Below, one piece after another: positions 36,710 through 44,873 of a DNA stretch of 64,000 nt. Source of the stretch: an uncultured cyanobacterium. Lineage in GTDB: Bacteria; Cyanobacteriota; Cyanobacteriia; PCC-6307; Cyanobiaceae. The translations under genes and the position numbers were made by a program. The stretch is from the NCBI GenBank assembly GCA_903871775.1, contig CAIQIA010000006.1:1-64000 (forward strand). The letters are read 5' to 3'. The notes beneath the pieces were generated by a model. It ran no database searches, had not been told where the DNA came from, and was given only the letters and a program-made list of their open reading frames with translations. Position 1 is the first letter of the stretch. Every line of letters starts with the position of its first letter.

Positions 36710-37846
36710 TCAGCGTTTGCCGCGGGGTTCGAAGGGAAGCCGTTCGCTGCTGACGGCGGCGGCATCGGCCACCACCGTCTGCTGGGCCAGCTGCTGATCG
36801 AGGATCGTCTGGAGGTTGTCGGGGAGGGGTTCACGGATCAGCAGGAACGTCTGCAGCGCCTGGAAGACGTTCGCGACGACCATGTAGAGCAGCACCCCCG
36901 CCGGCAGGGGGAAGAACAGGAACATGCCCGTGATCATCACCGGCGTGATGCGGTTGGCGGTGGCCTGCTGTGGGTTGGCGGGCATGCCCCAGCCCGACAG
37001 CACCTGCGACAGGAACAGGCTCAGGCCGAACCCGGCCACCAGCCCGGCGATGTCCCAGTTCACCTGACCATCGGTCAGGAAGCCCACCTGGCCGAGGGCC
37101 TTGATGAACAGGAAACCGCTGCGGGCAGCCAGCCCGGGGATCTTGGCCTCGACCGTGGCATCGCCGGGGGCGACGGCGGTGATCGTGCCGTCCTGGGCGA
37201 CGCTCACCACCCCCTCACCCTTGGTCACACTCCACTGGGGGGTGAGGTCGATGCTGGGGTGCAGGCGCTCCTCAACGGCGGTCAGGGTTTCGCCGCTGCG
37301 GGTGGCCAGCTGCACGGTGGCGCTGTCGCCCACCCCAAGACGGTTGCCCCCAGGCAGGCTGGCGATCACCGGCACGTGGTCGGTCTCGGTGATGAAGATC
37401 GAATGGCTGGGGGTGGCGAAGGGCTTGGCCTCGACGGTGGCCACCTGCTCCTGGTCCACCACCTTCACATTCAGGGTGTAAGGCACGTCGGCGAAGGGTG
37501 ACCCGCGCAGGGTGGCGAAGAGGGCGAAGAGGATCGGCATCTGCACCAGCAGGGGCAGGCAGCCGGCCAGGGGGCTGCCGAACTCCTGCATGAGCTTCCC
37601 CAGTTCCTCCTGCTGCTTCTGCGGGTTGTTGGCGTAGCGCGAGCGGATCTCGGTCTGCCGCTGCTGCATCACCGGCTGGGCGATCCGCATGCGCCGGGCG
37701 TTACGGATGGACCCGGCGCTGAGGGGGAACAGGGCCAGGCGGATGACCAGGGTGAGGGCGATGATCCCGAGTCCGTAACTGGGCACGAGCCCATAGAAGA
37801 AATCGAGGATCGGGAGGAGCAGGTTGTCGGAGATGTAGCCGATCAC
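36710..37846 (-). CDS. yidC: membrane protein insertase YidC with lumenal Ig-like insert
   Basis: A 378-residue YidC/Oxa1/Alb3 insertase. Core helices are [56 protein letters not shown] and [20 protein letters not shown], with the basic cytoplasmic hairpin between the first two. About 150 residues sit in the loop between the second and third; around Trp205 they read like a Big2 domain ([19 protein letters not shown]). I chose the GTG at 37846, giving [11 protein letters not shown]. It lies in the rpmH-rnpA-PH-yidC run. Confidence 0.94.
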   Translation of the reverse strand: MIGYISDNLLLPILDFFYGLVPSYGLGIIALTLVIRLALFPLSAGSIRNARRMRIAQPVMQQRQTEIRSRYANNPQKQQEELGKLMQEFGSPLAGCLPLLVQMPILFALFATLRGSPFADVPYTLNVKVVDQEQVATVEAKPFATPSHSIFITETDHVPVIASLPGGNRLGVGDSATVQLATRSGETLTAVEERLHPSIDLTPQWSVTKGEGVVSVAQDGTITAVAPGDATVEAKIPGLAARSGFLFIKALGQVGFLTDGQVNWDIAGLVAGFGLSLFLSQVLSGWGMPANPQQATANRITPVMITGMFLFFPLPAGVLLYMVVANVFQALQTFLLIREPLPDNLQTILDQQLAQQTVVADAAAVSSERLPFEPRGKR

Positions 37847-37886
37847 GGCGGAGACAGCGGGGGGGCGGAAGCGGAGAGGAGGGTGG

Positions 37887-38327
37887 TCAGGCCGCGGCGC
37901 GGTCGACCCCGAATCCCGGAGGAGCCTCGGTGGCCTTGGTGCCACCGACGGCGACCATCCGCTGGGTGATGTAGGCCTCGATCTCGCGGTACCGGGGCAC
38001 GGCGCGCATTTCCAGACGGGTGCCGTCCTTGAGGATCAGCACCATGTCTCCCCAGGCGCCCAGGCCCCTGGAGACGGAGCGCACCTCACGGATCTGGGTG
38101 TAGCCGACCTGGGTGCGGTCGCGCCCCAGCCAGCCGCCCGAGACCGAGACCCGGCGGCTGGTGATCAGGAACCGCAGCCACAGGGCCCGCACGATGGCAC
38201 CAACGGCGAAGGGAATGCCGATCAGCGTTGCGCCCAGCACCAGGTTGAAGATCAGGTCGCCGCGGGCGGGACCCCCCTCATAGAACACGTCCTCGTTCGG
38301 GGATACCGGGGAACTCGTCGTCATCAA
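37887..38327 (-). CDS. bacterial PH-domain membrane protein
   Basis: A 146-residue protein with two hydrophobic segments near the N-terminus ([21 protein letters not shown]) followed by a bPH2-type domain ([41 protein letters not shown]). Function unknown. The start codon lies inside rnpA: the two genes overlap by 50 bases in different frames. It is set in the conserved rnpA-yidC gap. Confidence 0.85.
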   Translation of the reverse strand: MMTTSSPVSPNEDVFYEGGPARGDLIFNLVLGATLIGIPFAVGAIVRALWLRFLITSRRVSVSGGWLGRDRTQVGYTQIREVRSVSRGLGAWGDMVLILKDGTRLEMRAVPRYREIEAYITQRMVAVGGTKATEAPPGFGVDRAAA

Positions 38328-38700
38328 GCAGACCCGACTGGTGCAGGAGATGCGTCCATTGTTTCAGGAGATCGGCCGGATCGCTCTCCGCTGCTCCCGG
38401 ACGCAGGCTGAGCAGCAACCAGGCGGCTGGCAGGGGCTGCTGCCGCTGCCGATGGCGGAAGGCCTCGTGGAACAGCCGCCGGAGCCGGTTGCGGACCACG
38501 GCGCGCTTGCTGACCTTGCTGCTCACCACCACCGCCAGACGGCAGCTGTCGGCATGCAGAGGCTGGGGCGGATGCAGCAGCTCGGGACAGGGGGGGGCCA
38601 CCCGCAGAACCATGCTGTCCAGGCGCTGGCAGCGGCCGCGGCGGTAGAGGTGGTCGAACACCCCGCGTCCCCGCAGGCGCATCGGGCCCGGCAGCACCAC
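38278..38700 (-). CDS. rnpA: ribonuclease P protein component
   Basis: A 140-residue basic protein that assists the RNase P RNA in 5' tRNA maturation. The signature KRAVVRNRLRRLFHEAFR is clear, and SCRLAVVVSSKVSK precedes it. It follows rpmH by 21 bases. The last 16 codons overlap the PH-domain gene. Confidence 0.94.
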   Translation of the reverse strand: MVLPGPMRLRGRGVFDHLYRRGRCQRLDSMVLRVAPPCPELLHPPQPLHADSCRLAVVVSSKVSKRAVVRNRLRRLFHEAFRHRQRQQPLPAAWLLLSLRPGAAESDPADLLKQWTHLLHQSGLLDDDEFPGIPERGRVL

Positions 38701-38721
38701 CGTCCCGACGGAGCCCAGGGC

Positions 38722-38859
38722 TCAGACCGCCAGACGCGCCCGGCCCCGCCGGCGGCGGGCGCGGATCACGCGGCGGCCGGTGTGGGTGCGCATGCGCACC
38801 CGGAAACCGGACACGCGCTTGCGCTTGCGGCTGGTTCCCTCAAGGGTGCGTTTGGTCAT
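38722..38859 (-). CDS. rpmH: 50S ribosomal protein L34
   Basis: A 45-residue, very basic protein: [20 protein letters not shown], then [19 protein letters not shown]. This is the normal L34 length and sequence. First gene of the rpmH-rnpA-PH-yidC-DUF177-ycf46 run. Confidence 0.98.
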   Translation of the reverse strand: MTKRTLEGTSRKRKRVSGFRVRMRTHTGRRVIRARRRRGRARLAV

Positions 38860-38937
38860 GGCGGCAGAACGTGGTCAGACGTGGGAACGGGACCCGCCAC
38901 AGGCGGGGAATCGATGAGATTAGCAGCGCGGCTGGAC

Positions 38938-39510
38938 TCAGTTGCTGATGTCGATGACCCAGCTGCCGAGGTAGCCGGCCAGGGGCACGTCGCCCGGGGC
39001 CTCGGCCAGGGCATTGAACTGGTACATGCCGCTGTTGAACGGGTTCACCACCGTCATCACCACGCCGATGCCCCGATCCGGCGGAATGGGGGCGGCCGGA
39101 TAGATGTCGATCCGCTTGCCGTTGTCGCTCAGCTTCACGTCGGCCGGGATGGCTTCGTCGCAGCGGGTGCGTTTCACGTATCCGCCGATGTTGCAGTACT
39201 TCAGCTGCACCTTGTCAGCGGTGATCCTGCCGTTGAAATACGACGGCACCGTCACGGTGAGCTTGAGAATGGCCGCCTTGCGGTCCTTGCCCCGCAGCAG
39301 CAGAAAGTAGTCGGCCCAGCGGGTGCGCTCGGTGTCGGAGACGAAGTAGGGGAGCTTGCGGAAATCCTTGTTGTTGTCCCAGCGGAATTCCACGGCCGAG
39401 GGGGTGCCGGCGGAGCCCTGGGCGGTGGCCGGGCCCGGGGGCACCAGGGCGGCGCCGAGGGCCAGGCCGGCGATGGTCAGGCCCGCCAGGGGGCGCAGGC
39501 GGTGGGTCAT
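38938..39510 (-). CDS. DUF2808 exported protein
   Basis: A 190-residue protein with a signal peptide (LTIAGLALGAALVPPGPATA) and the DUF2808 core: FRWDNNKDFRKLPYFVSDT, YFNGRITADKVQLKYCNIGG and the closing VVNPFNSGMYQFNA. The family is common in cyanobacteria and its role is unknown. Single gene between rpmH and aroH. Confidence 0.85.
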   Translation of the reverse strand: MTHRLRPLAGLTIAGLALGAALVPPGPATAQGSAGTPSAVEFRWDNNKDFRKLPYFVSDTERTRWADYFLLLRGKDRKAAILKLTVTVPSYFNGRITADKVQLKYCNIGGYVKRTRCDEAIPADVKLSDNGKRIDIYPAAPIPPDRGIGVVMTVVNPFNSGMYQFNALAEAPGDVPLAGYLGSWVIDISN

Positions 39511-39585
39511 GGGATCACTGCGATGGATCGATTCTCATGAGGCTCCCGCCGACCGCCCCCCGCTGCTGGGCCGGCCCGGCAGCTG

Positions 39586-39969
39586 TCAGTTGTGACCGGA
39601 TCGGTCCGGCCGCAGGCGCAGGGCCTCCCGCAGGTAGGGATGCTGGGGCGGGCGGTCGGGTTCCATCCAGGCCTGGACCAGCACGCGGATGCAGCGCGGT
39701 AGGTCGCCCGCCACCGCCATCTGCTGGCAGTCCAGCAGGGCCACGGCGTCCCAGCCCTGGCGGCGACGGGCGATGGACGCCGGGAACAGGGCATCGAGAT
39801 CGGCCGTCACCGAGAACACCGCCGAGATCACCTGCCCGGCCTCAAGCCCGTTGCTCTGCACCAGGGCTTCCATCAGTTCATCCACGGCGGCGGCGATGGC
39901 CGCGGCCGTGTTGGCCTCGACGGTGGTGGCGCCGCGCAGGGCCTGCAGCCGAAGGGACGGGCCGCTCAT
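39586..39969 (-). CDS. aroH: chorismate mutase, AroH type
   Basis: A 127-residue monofunctional chorismate mutase, converting chorismate to prephenate for Phe/Tyr. AroH motifs LRGATTVEANT, VSAVFSVTADLDALFPA and the Cys/Arg segment DCQQMAVAGDLPRCIRVL fit the Bacillus-type trimer. Start overlaps the sppA stop (ATGA), so sppA-aroH are co-translated in that order. Confidence 0.94.
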   Translation of the reverse strand: MSGPSLRLQALRGATTVEANTAAAIAAAVDELMEALVQSNGLEAGQVISAVFSVTADLDALFPASIARRRQGWDAVALLDCQQMAVAGDLPRCIRVLVQAWMEPDRPPQHPYLREALRLRPDRSGHN

Positions 39970-40763
39970 GGGCGGAAGAGCCAGAGGGGTTGCCCGGCCA
40001 TCCCGAAGGTCACCGCCAGCTCCTGGCGTAAGCGTCCCAGCAGGCCGCGACGGGGCTGGCCCAGGGTGTGGGGCCTGCAGCGGTCCGGGGCCACTCCGGC
40101 CAGGCGGGCCAGCTCCAGCCGGGCGGTCTCCTCGTCCCCCAGCAGATCCACCAGCCCCAGGTGCAGGGCCTGGGCACCGCTGAAGACCCGGCCGTCGGCG
40201 AAGCTGCGGACCCGTTCCGGGGTGAGGCCGCGACCCTCCGCCACGGCGGCCACGAACTGGTCGTAGCTGCTGTCGATCAGGTCCTGGAGCAGGCTGCGCT
40301 CCTCCCCCGTCAGCGGACGGTCGGGGGACAGGATGTCCTTGTAGGGGCCGCTCTTGATCGTCTCGAAGCGCACCCCCACCCGCCGCAGCAGCTCCTCGAG
40401 ATTGTTGCCCCGCAGGATCACGCCGATGGAGCCGGTGATCGTGCCCGGATTCGCCACCACCCGCTCGGCGGCCGAACCCACATAGACCCCTCCGGAGGCG
40501 GAGATGTTGCCGTAGCTGGCGACGATGTGGCAGCCGTCCTGGCGCAGCCGTCGCAGGGCCTGGTGAATCTCCTGGCTGTCGCCGACGGTGCCGCCGGGGC
40601 TGTCGATCCGCAGAAGCAGACCGGTGCAGCGTCGTCTGGCGACCTGCTCCAGCGCCTGCAGGGTCCGCCGTCTGGCGGCGCCGGCGATGGGCCCTTCGAG
40701 CACGATCCGGGCGAAGCGGCGGCGGCCGGGGCGATGGAGGGGCCAGACCGGGGGCCAGACCAT
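39966..40763 (-). CDS. sppA: signal peptide peptidase SppA (short form)
   Basis: A 265-residue serine/lysine membrane-associated peptidase that degrades cleaved signal peptides. IDSPGGTVGDSQEI, the nucleophile in GNISASGGVYVGSAA and the general-base lysine in ETIKSGPYKDILSP are present. It is the half-length form, not the duplicated E. coli form. I start at MVWPPVW; longer in-frame starts would overlap the divergent transporter gene. Confidence 0.93.
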   Translation of the reverse strand: MVWPPVWPLHRPGRRRFARIVLEGPIAGAARRRTLQALEQVARRRCTGLLLRIDSPGGTVGDSQEIHQALRRLRQDGCHIVASYGNISASGGVYVGSAAERVVANPGTITGSIGVILRGNNLEELLRRVGVRFETIKSGPYKDILSPDRPLTGEERSLLQDLIDSSYDQFVAAVAEGRGLTPERVRSFADGRVFSGAQALHLGLVDLLGDEETARLELARLAGVAPDRCRPHTLGQPRRGLLGRLRQELAVTFGMAGQPLWLFRP

Positions 40764-40816
40764 GGCGGATGGGGGCAGTGAAACGGGCTCGCCGGATCCT
40801 ATGCAGAACCTGCTCC

Positions 40817-40822
40817 TAGGCT
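40817..40822 (+). promoter_or_regulatory. -10 box of the 40.8-51.6 kb gene run
   Basis: TAGGCT predicts a start near 40829, 14 bases before the GTG at 40843. Confidence 0.4.
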
Positions 40823-40842
40823 CGTGACTGCCGCCCCGTGGC

Positions 40843-41799
40843 GTGAACGCCTTTCTGCGCTGGCCGCTGATGCTGCTGCCCTTCGCCCTCTGGGGAACGG
40901 CGATGGCGGCCATGAAGCCCCTGCTTGACAGCCTCTCGCCGCCGTCCCTGGCCTGGCTGCGGCTGCTGCCGGCCGGACTGGCCCTGCTGCTGGCGACGGT
41001 CGTTCTGCGGCGACCCCTCGCCGTCGACCCCCGCGACAGGCCCTGGCTGCTCGCCTTCGCCCTCGTCGATGGCAGCCTCTTCCAGCTGCTGCTGGCCGCG
41101 GGGCTGGCCGACACCGGTGCCGGCCTCGGGTCGGTGCTGATCGATTCCCAGCCCCTCCTGGTGGCGCTGCTGGCGCGCACGGTGCTGGGGGAAGCCATCA
41201 ATCCCGTGGGCTGGGTGGGGTTGCTGATCGGCCTCGCCGGCATTGCCTGCCTCGGCCTGCCGGCGGGTCTGCTGCGGCACTGGTGGCTGCTCGGTCCGCC
41301 CCTGCCCACGGTGGAGGCGCTGGGGCGGGGGGAGCTGCTGATGCTGCTGGCGGCGGCGGCCATGGCCGTCGGCACGATCCTGGCGCGCCGGGCCTGCCGC
41401 CACAGCGATCCGGTGGCGGTGACCGCCTGGCATCTGCTGGTCGGTGCCCTGCCACCCCTCGTGCTGGCGGCGCTGCCCGCCTTCGGGGGCTGGCAGGGGC
41501 TCTGGCCGTCCCTGGCGCCCGGAGGCTGGCTGCTGGTGGCCTATGCGGCCCTGCCCGGCAGTGCCCTGGCCTACGGCCTCTTCTTTTGGTTCGCCAGCCA
41601 GGGAGACCTGACCGGGTTCACCTCCCTCACCTTCCTCACCCCGGTGTTCGCCCTGCTGAGCGCCGGCCTGCTGCTGCACGAATCGCTGCGACCTCTGCAG
41701 TGGCTCGGGGTGGTGCTGGCCCTGGCCTCGGTGCTGCTGATCAACCGACGGGCGGTGCTCTGGCAGCCGCCGACATCGCTGCAGCCGGAGCGGATCTGA
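40843..41799 (+). CDS. DMT-family (EamA) transporter
   Basis: A 318-residue inner-membrane protein with about ten helices arranged as two EamA repeats; LLPFALWGTAMAAMKPLL opens the first and GRGELLMLLAAAAMAVGTIL the second. Such proteins export or import small metabolites; the substrate is unknown. GTG start. Its stop shares a base with the next ATG (TGATG), so the glycosyltransferase is co-translated. Confidence 0.9.
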   Translation: MNAFLRWPLMLLPFALWGTAMAAMKPLLDSLSPPSLAWLRLLPAGLALLLATVVLRRPLAVDPRDRPWLLAFALVDGSLFQLLLAAGLADTGAGLGSVLIDSQPLLVALLARTVLGEAINPVGWVGLLIGLAGIACLGLPAGLLRHWWLLGPPLPTVEALGRGELLMLLAAAAMAVGTILARRACRHSDPVAVTAWHLLVGALPPLVLAALPAFGGWQGLWPSLAPGGWLLVAYAALPGSALAYGLFFWFASQGDLTGFTSLTFLTPVFALLSAGLLLHESLRPLQWLGVVLALASVLLINRRAVLWQPPTSLQPERI

Positions 41800-42878
41800 T
41801 GCCGGCCGCCTCCCTGCGTCTGCTGCTGGTCTCGACGCCGATGGGCCCCATCGGCCAGGGCCTCGGCGGCGGGGTCGAACTCACCCTGGAGAGCCTGCTG
41901 CGGGGGCTGGCGGCCCGGGGCCATCGGCTGACGGTGCTCGCCGCCACGGGCTCGAGGCTTGCCGATGACCTGCCGGTGCGGCTGCTGCTCGAGCCGGGGG
42001 TGCCCCAGGCCAGCTGGCAGCACGCCGACCGGGACGCTCCGGTGACGATCCCCGCCGACGGGCTGCTGCCCAGGCTGTGGCAGCGGGCCCTGGCGCTGCA
42101 GGAGGACCACGACCGGGTGCTCAACCTCGGCTACGACTGGCTGCCCCTGTGGCTCACCGGCGTCTTCCGCACGCCTCTGTTCCACCTGGTCAGCATGGGG
42201 AGCGTCAGCCGGGCCATGGATGAGGCCATCGCTGCCGTGGCGGCCGGCCATCCCGGACGGCTGGCCTTCCACACCGCCGCCCAGGCGGCCGACTTCGCCC
42301 TGCCCACGCCGCCGCGGCTGCTGGCCAACGGCTTCGACTTTGATCGCTACACCTGCCGGCAGACACCGGAACGGGTGCTGGGCTGGGTGGGCCGCATCGC
42401 CCCCGAGAAGGGCCTCGAAGATGCCGCCGTGGCGGCGGCCCGGCTCGGCTGGCCCCTGCGGGTGTGGGGGCTGCGGGAGGACCCGGCCTATGCCGCGGCC
42501 GTGGAGGCCTCGGTTCCCGCCGGTACCATCGACTGGCGGGGGTTCCTGCCCACCGACCGGCTCCAGGCCGAGCTGGGGGCCTGTGCTGCCCTGCTGAACA
42601 CCCCCAAGTGGACCGAGGCCTTCGGCAACGTGGTGGTCGAGGCGATGGCCTGCGGCGTGCCGGTGGTGGCCTACCGCCGGGGCGGCCCCGCCGAGCTGGT
42701 GGAACCGGGCCTCACCGGGGTGCTGGTTCCTCCGGATGATCCGTCGGCGCTGGTCGCCGCCCTCCCCGAGGCCCTGGCCATCGACCGTCGCGCCTGTCGC
42801 TCCCGGGCCGAGGAGCGCTTCGGGCTGGGGGCCTTCGCCGAACGGGTGGAGCGCTGGTTGCTGGCCCAGCCGGGCTGA
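41799..42878 (+). CDS. GT4 family glycosyltransferase
   Basis: A 359-residue GT-B glycosyltransferase. GQGLGGGVELTLESLLRGL is the N-terminal acceptor side; LGWVGRIAPEKGLEDA opens the donor side and NTPKWTEAFGNVVVEAMACG contains the E-x7-E motif. It starts inside a TGATG overlap. Donor and acceptor are unknown; the neighbouring GT39 enzyme suggests surface glycans or glycoproteins. Confidence 0.9.
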   Translation: MPAASLRLLLVSTPMGPIGQGLGGGVELTLESLLRGLAARGHRLTVLAATGSRLADDLPVRLLLEPGVPQASWQHADRDAPVTIPADGLLPRLWQRALALQEDHDRVLNLGYDWLPLWLTGVFRTPLFHLVSMGSVSRAMDEAIAAVAAGHPGRLAFHTAAQAADFALPTPPRLLANGFDFDRYTCRQTPERVLGWVGRIAPEKGLEDAAVAAARLGWPLRVWGLREDPAYAAAVEASVPAGTIDWRGFLPTDRLQAELGACAALLNTPKWTEAFGNVVVEAMACGVPVVAYRRGGPAELVEPGLTGVLVPPDDPSALVAALPEALAIDRRACRSRAEERFGLGAFAERVERWLLAQPG

Positions 42879-42911
42879 CTAGCCTGGCGATGGAGCCCTG
42901 AGCCCGACCCT

Positions 42912-44873
42912 GTGGAGGCGACCCCGGAGACGGTGCTGGTCTGCGGACTGGGGGGCCTCGGCCAGTCGTGCCTCCGCAGCCTCATGGCCCTGCGGGTGCC
43001 GGTCCGCTGTCTCGACCTGCACCCCCCCCGCTGGGACGATGCGGCCCTGGCGGCGGCCCTCGACCCGACGGTGACCGTCGGGGACATGCGCTACCCCGAA
43101 GTGCTGCAGCGGGCGGAGGTGGCCTCGGCGAGGGCAGTGCTGCTGCTGACCGCCGATGCCGCCATCAACCTGGAGGCGGCGCTGCAGGTGCGGCGTCTCA
43201 ACCCGACGGCCCAGCTGGTGGTGCGCTCCTCGACCCGCCGCCGCCTGCGCGAGCAGCTCGAGCAGCGCATCCCGGGCCTGGCCTTCTGTGATCCCCACGA
43301 CCTGACGGCCGGGGTCTTCGCCAATGCCCTGCGGCCCGATGGCCTTGAGGCCGCCATCGACCTGGAGGGGGAACGGTTCACCATCCACAGCCGCAGCCTC
43401 AGCGCCGACAGCCCCAGGGATCTGCACGGCTGTTTCGGGCGGCGGCAGCGGCTGCTGCAGTGGTTGCCCGCCGAGGGGCCGCCGATGGCACCGGTGGCCA
43501 GTGGCTGGTGGCCCCTGGAGGCGCATCCCCGCCGGGGCGATCGGCTGGTCTGGCTTGAGCAGGCCACCACCCTGCGCACGGGCCGCCGCAGGCCGCTGCT
43601 GCCCCGCCTCACCGCCCGGCTCGTGGTCTGGCGCCAGGTCCTGCGGGAGGTGCCCCTCTGGCTGGCCGCCCGCCGGGGGGCGCTGCTGCTGCCGGCCGCT
43701 CTGCTGCTCGCGCTGCTGGTGGTGGGGGGATGGCAGTTCGGCGGCGGCTCGTTCCCGCGGGGCGTGATGCTGACCCTGGCCCTGCTCAAGGGCGAATTTC
43801 TTGATGCGTTCAGCTACTACGGATCCGAGCTCGGTCCGCCCCTGACCGACGCCGATCTGTGGCCGGCCTTCCTCGGGCTGCTCTATGCCCTGCTGGGGAT
43901 TCTCCTCACCTCCTGGCTGGTCGGTGTCATCGTCGAACGGCTGGTGGGGGCCCGCTTCGGGCAGCGGCAGCCTTCCCCCCTGGCTCCCGGCAGCGGCGCC
44001 GTGCTGCTCATCGAGGGCGGCAGCCTCGCCCGCAGCATCGCCCGCACCCTGCGCGCCCAGAATGTGCAGGTGCTGCGGGTGGCGTCGCAGGCGGATCCCG
44101 AGGACGTGGACGGTTGCCATCGCTCCCTGCCGTCGGCCCTGCGGGCCCTGCGGCACGGCCGTTGTCTGGCGGTGGCCGTGCTGGGGGACGAGCTCATCCC
44201 CAACCTCGAGGTCGCCCTTGATCTGAACGAGCGCTGGCCGTCGGCGCGGCTGGCGGTGCAGGCCACGACCCTCGTGGAGGCCCGGGCGATCAGTTCGCTG
44301 CTGGCGTCCATGGAGCTGGTCAATCCGCTGGAGGTCGCCGCCGACGCCGTGGTGGCCACCGCCTTCGGTGAGCGGGTGCTGGCGATGGTGCGCATCTGTG
44401 ACGACAACCTGCTCATCACCGAATACCGCCTCGAGCCGGGCGACACCCTGGTGGGCTGCTCCCTGGCCCAGGTGTCGCAGGGGTACGGGCTGGTGGTGCT
44501 GCTCCACACCGGCCCCGGTGGATCGGCCGAGCCGCTGCCGCGGGAGGAAGGCCAGCTTCAGCCGGGGGCGCGGCTGGTGGTGCTGGCCACCCTTGAGGCC
44601 CTGCACCGGGTCGAGCAGGGGGAGGTGCGCCGCCCCGCCTGGTGCCTGCAGATCCTCTCGGCCCCCGCGGAAGCCTCGCGCCCGCAGGTCCTCCAGACCC
44701 TGGCCCGCTTTCTCGGCGGGATGCCCAGCGCCATGGCCCCGTACCTGGATCTGCAGCAGGGCCAACCCCTGACGCCCCCCCTCCACGCCCAGCCGGCACG
44801 GTTGCTGGCCGATCAGCTGCGTCTGCTGGGAATCCGCTGCCAGCTCATCACTGCACCGGATGGACGGCCCTAG
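42912..44873 (+). CDS. membrane protein with two RCK/TrkA domains
   Basis: A 653-residue protein with order: TrkA-N Rossmann domain (ETVLVCGLGGLGQSCLRSL, about 8-130), a linker domain, membrane helix near 257-277, second helix near 316-344, a second TrkA-N domain (about 358-480) and a TrkA-C-like domain (LEPGDTLVGCSLAQVSQGYG). This layout recalls RCK-gated cation channels, but no GYG-type selectivity filter lies between the two helices. It may be a divergent channel of the CASTOR/POLLUX kind or a regulatory subunit. GTG start; overlaps the GT39 gene by 14 bases. Confidence 0.8.
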   Translation: MEATPETVLVCGLGGLGQSCLRSLMALRVPVRCLDLHPPRWDDAALAAALDPTVTVGDMRYPEVLQRAEVASARAVLLLTADAAINLEAALQVRRLNPTAQLVVRSSTRRRLREQLEQRIPGLAFCDPHDLTAGVFANALRPDGLEAAIDLEGERFTIHSRSLSADSPRDLHGCFGRRQRLLQWLPAEGPPMAPVASGWWPLEAHPRRGDRLVWLEQATTLRTGRRRPLLPRLTARLVVWRQVLREVPLWLAARRGALLLPAALLLALLVVGGWQFGGGSFPRGVMLTLALLKGEFLDAFSYYGSELGPPLTDADLWPAFLGLLYALLGILLTSWLVGVIVERLVGARFGQRQPSPLAPGSGAVLLIEGGSLARSIARTLRAQNVQVLRVASQADPEDVDGCHRSLPSALRALRHGRCLAVAVLGDELIPNLEVALDLNERWPSARLAVQATTLVEARAISSLLASMELVNPLEVAADAVVATAFGERVLAMVRICDDNLLITEYRLEPGDTLVGCSLAQVSQGYGLVVLLHTGPGGSAEPLPREEGQLQPGARLVVLATLEALHRVEQGEVRRPAWCLQILSAPAEASRPQVLQTLARFLGGMPSAMAPYLDLQQGQPLTPPLHAQPARLLADQLRLLGIRCQLITAPDGRP

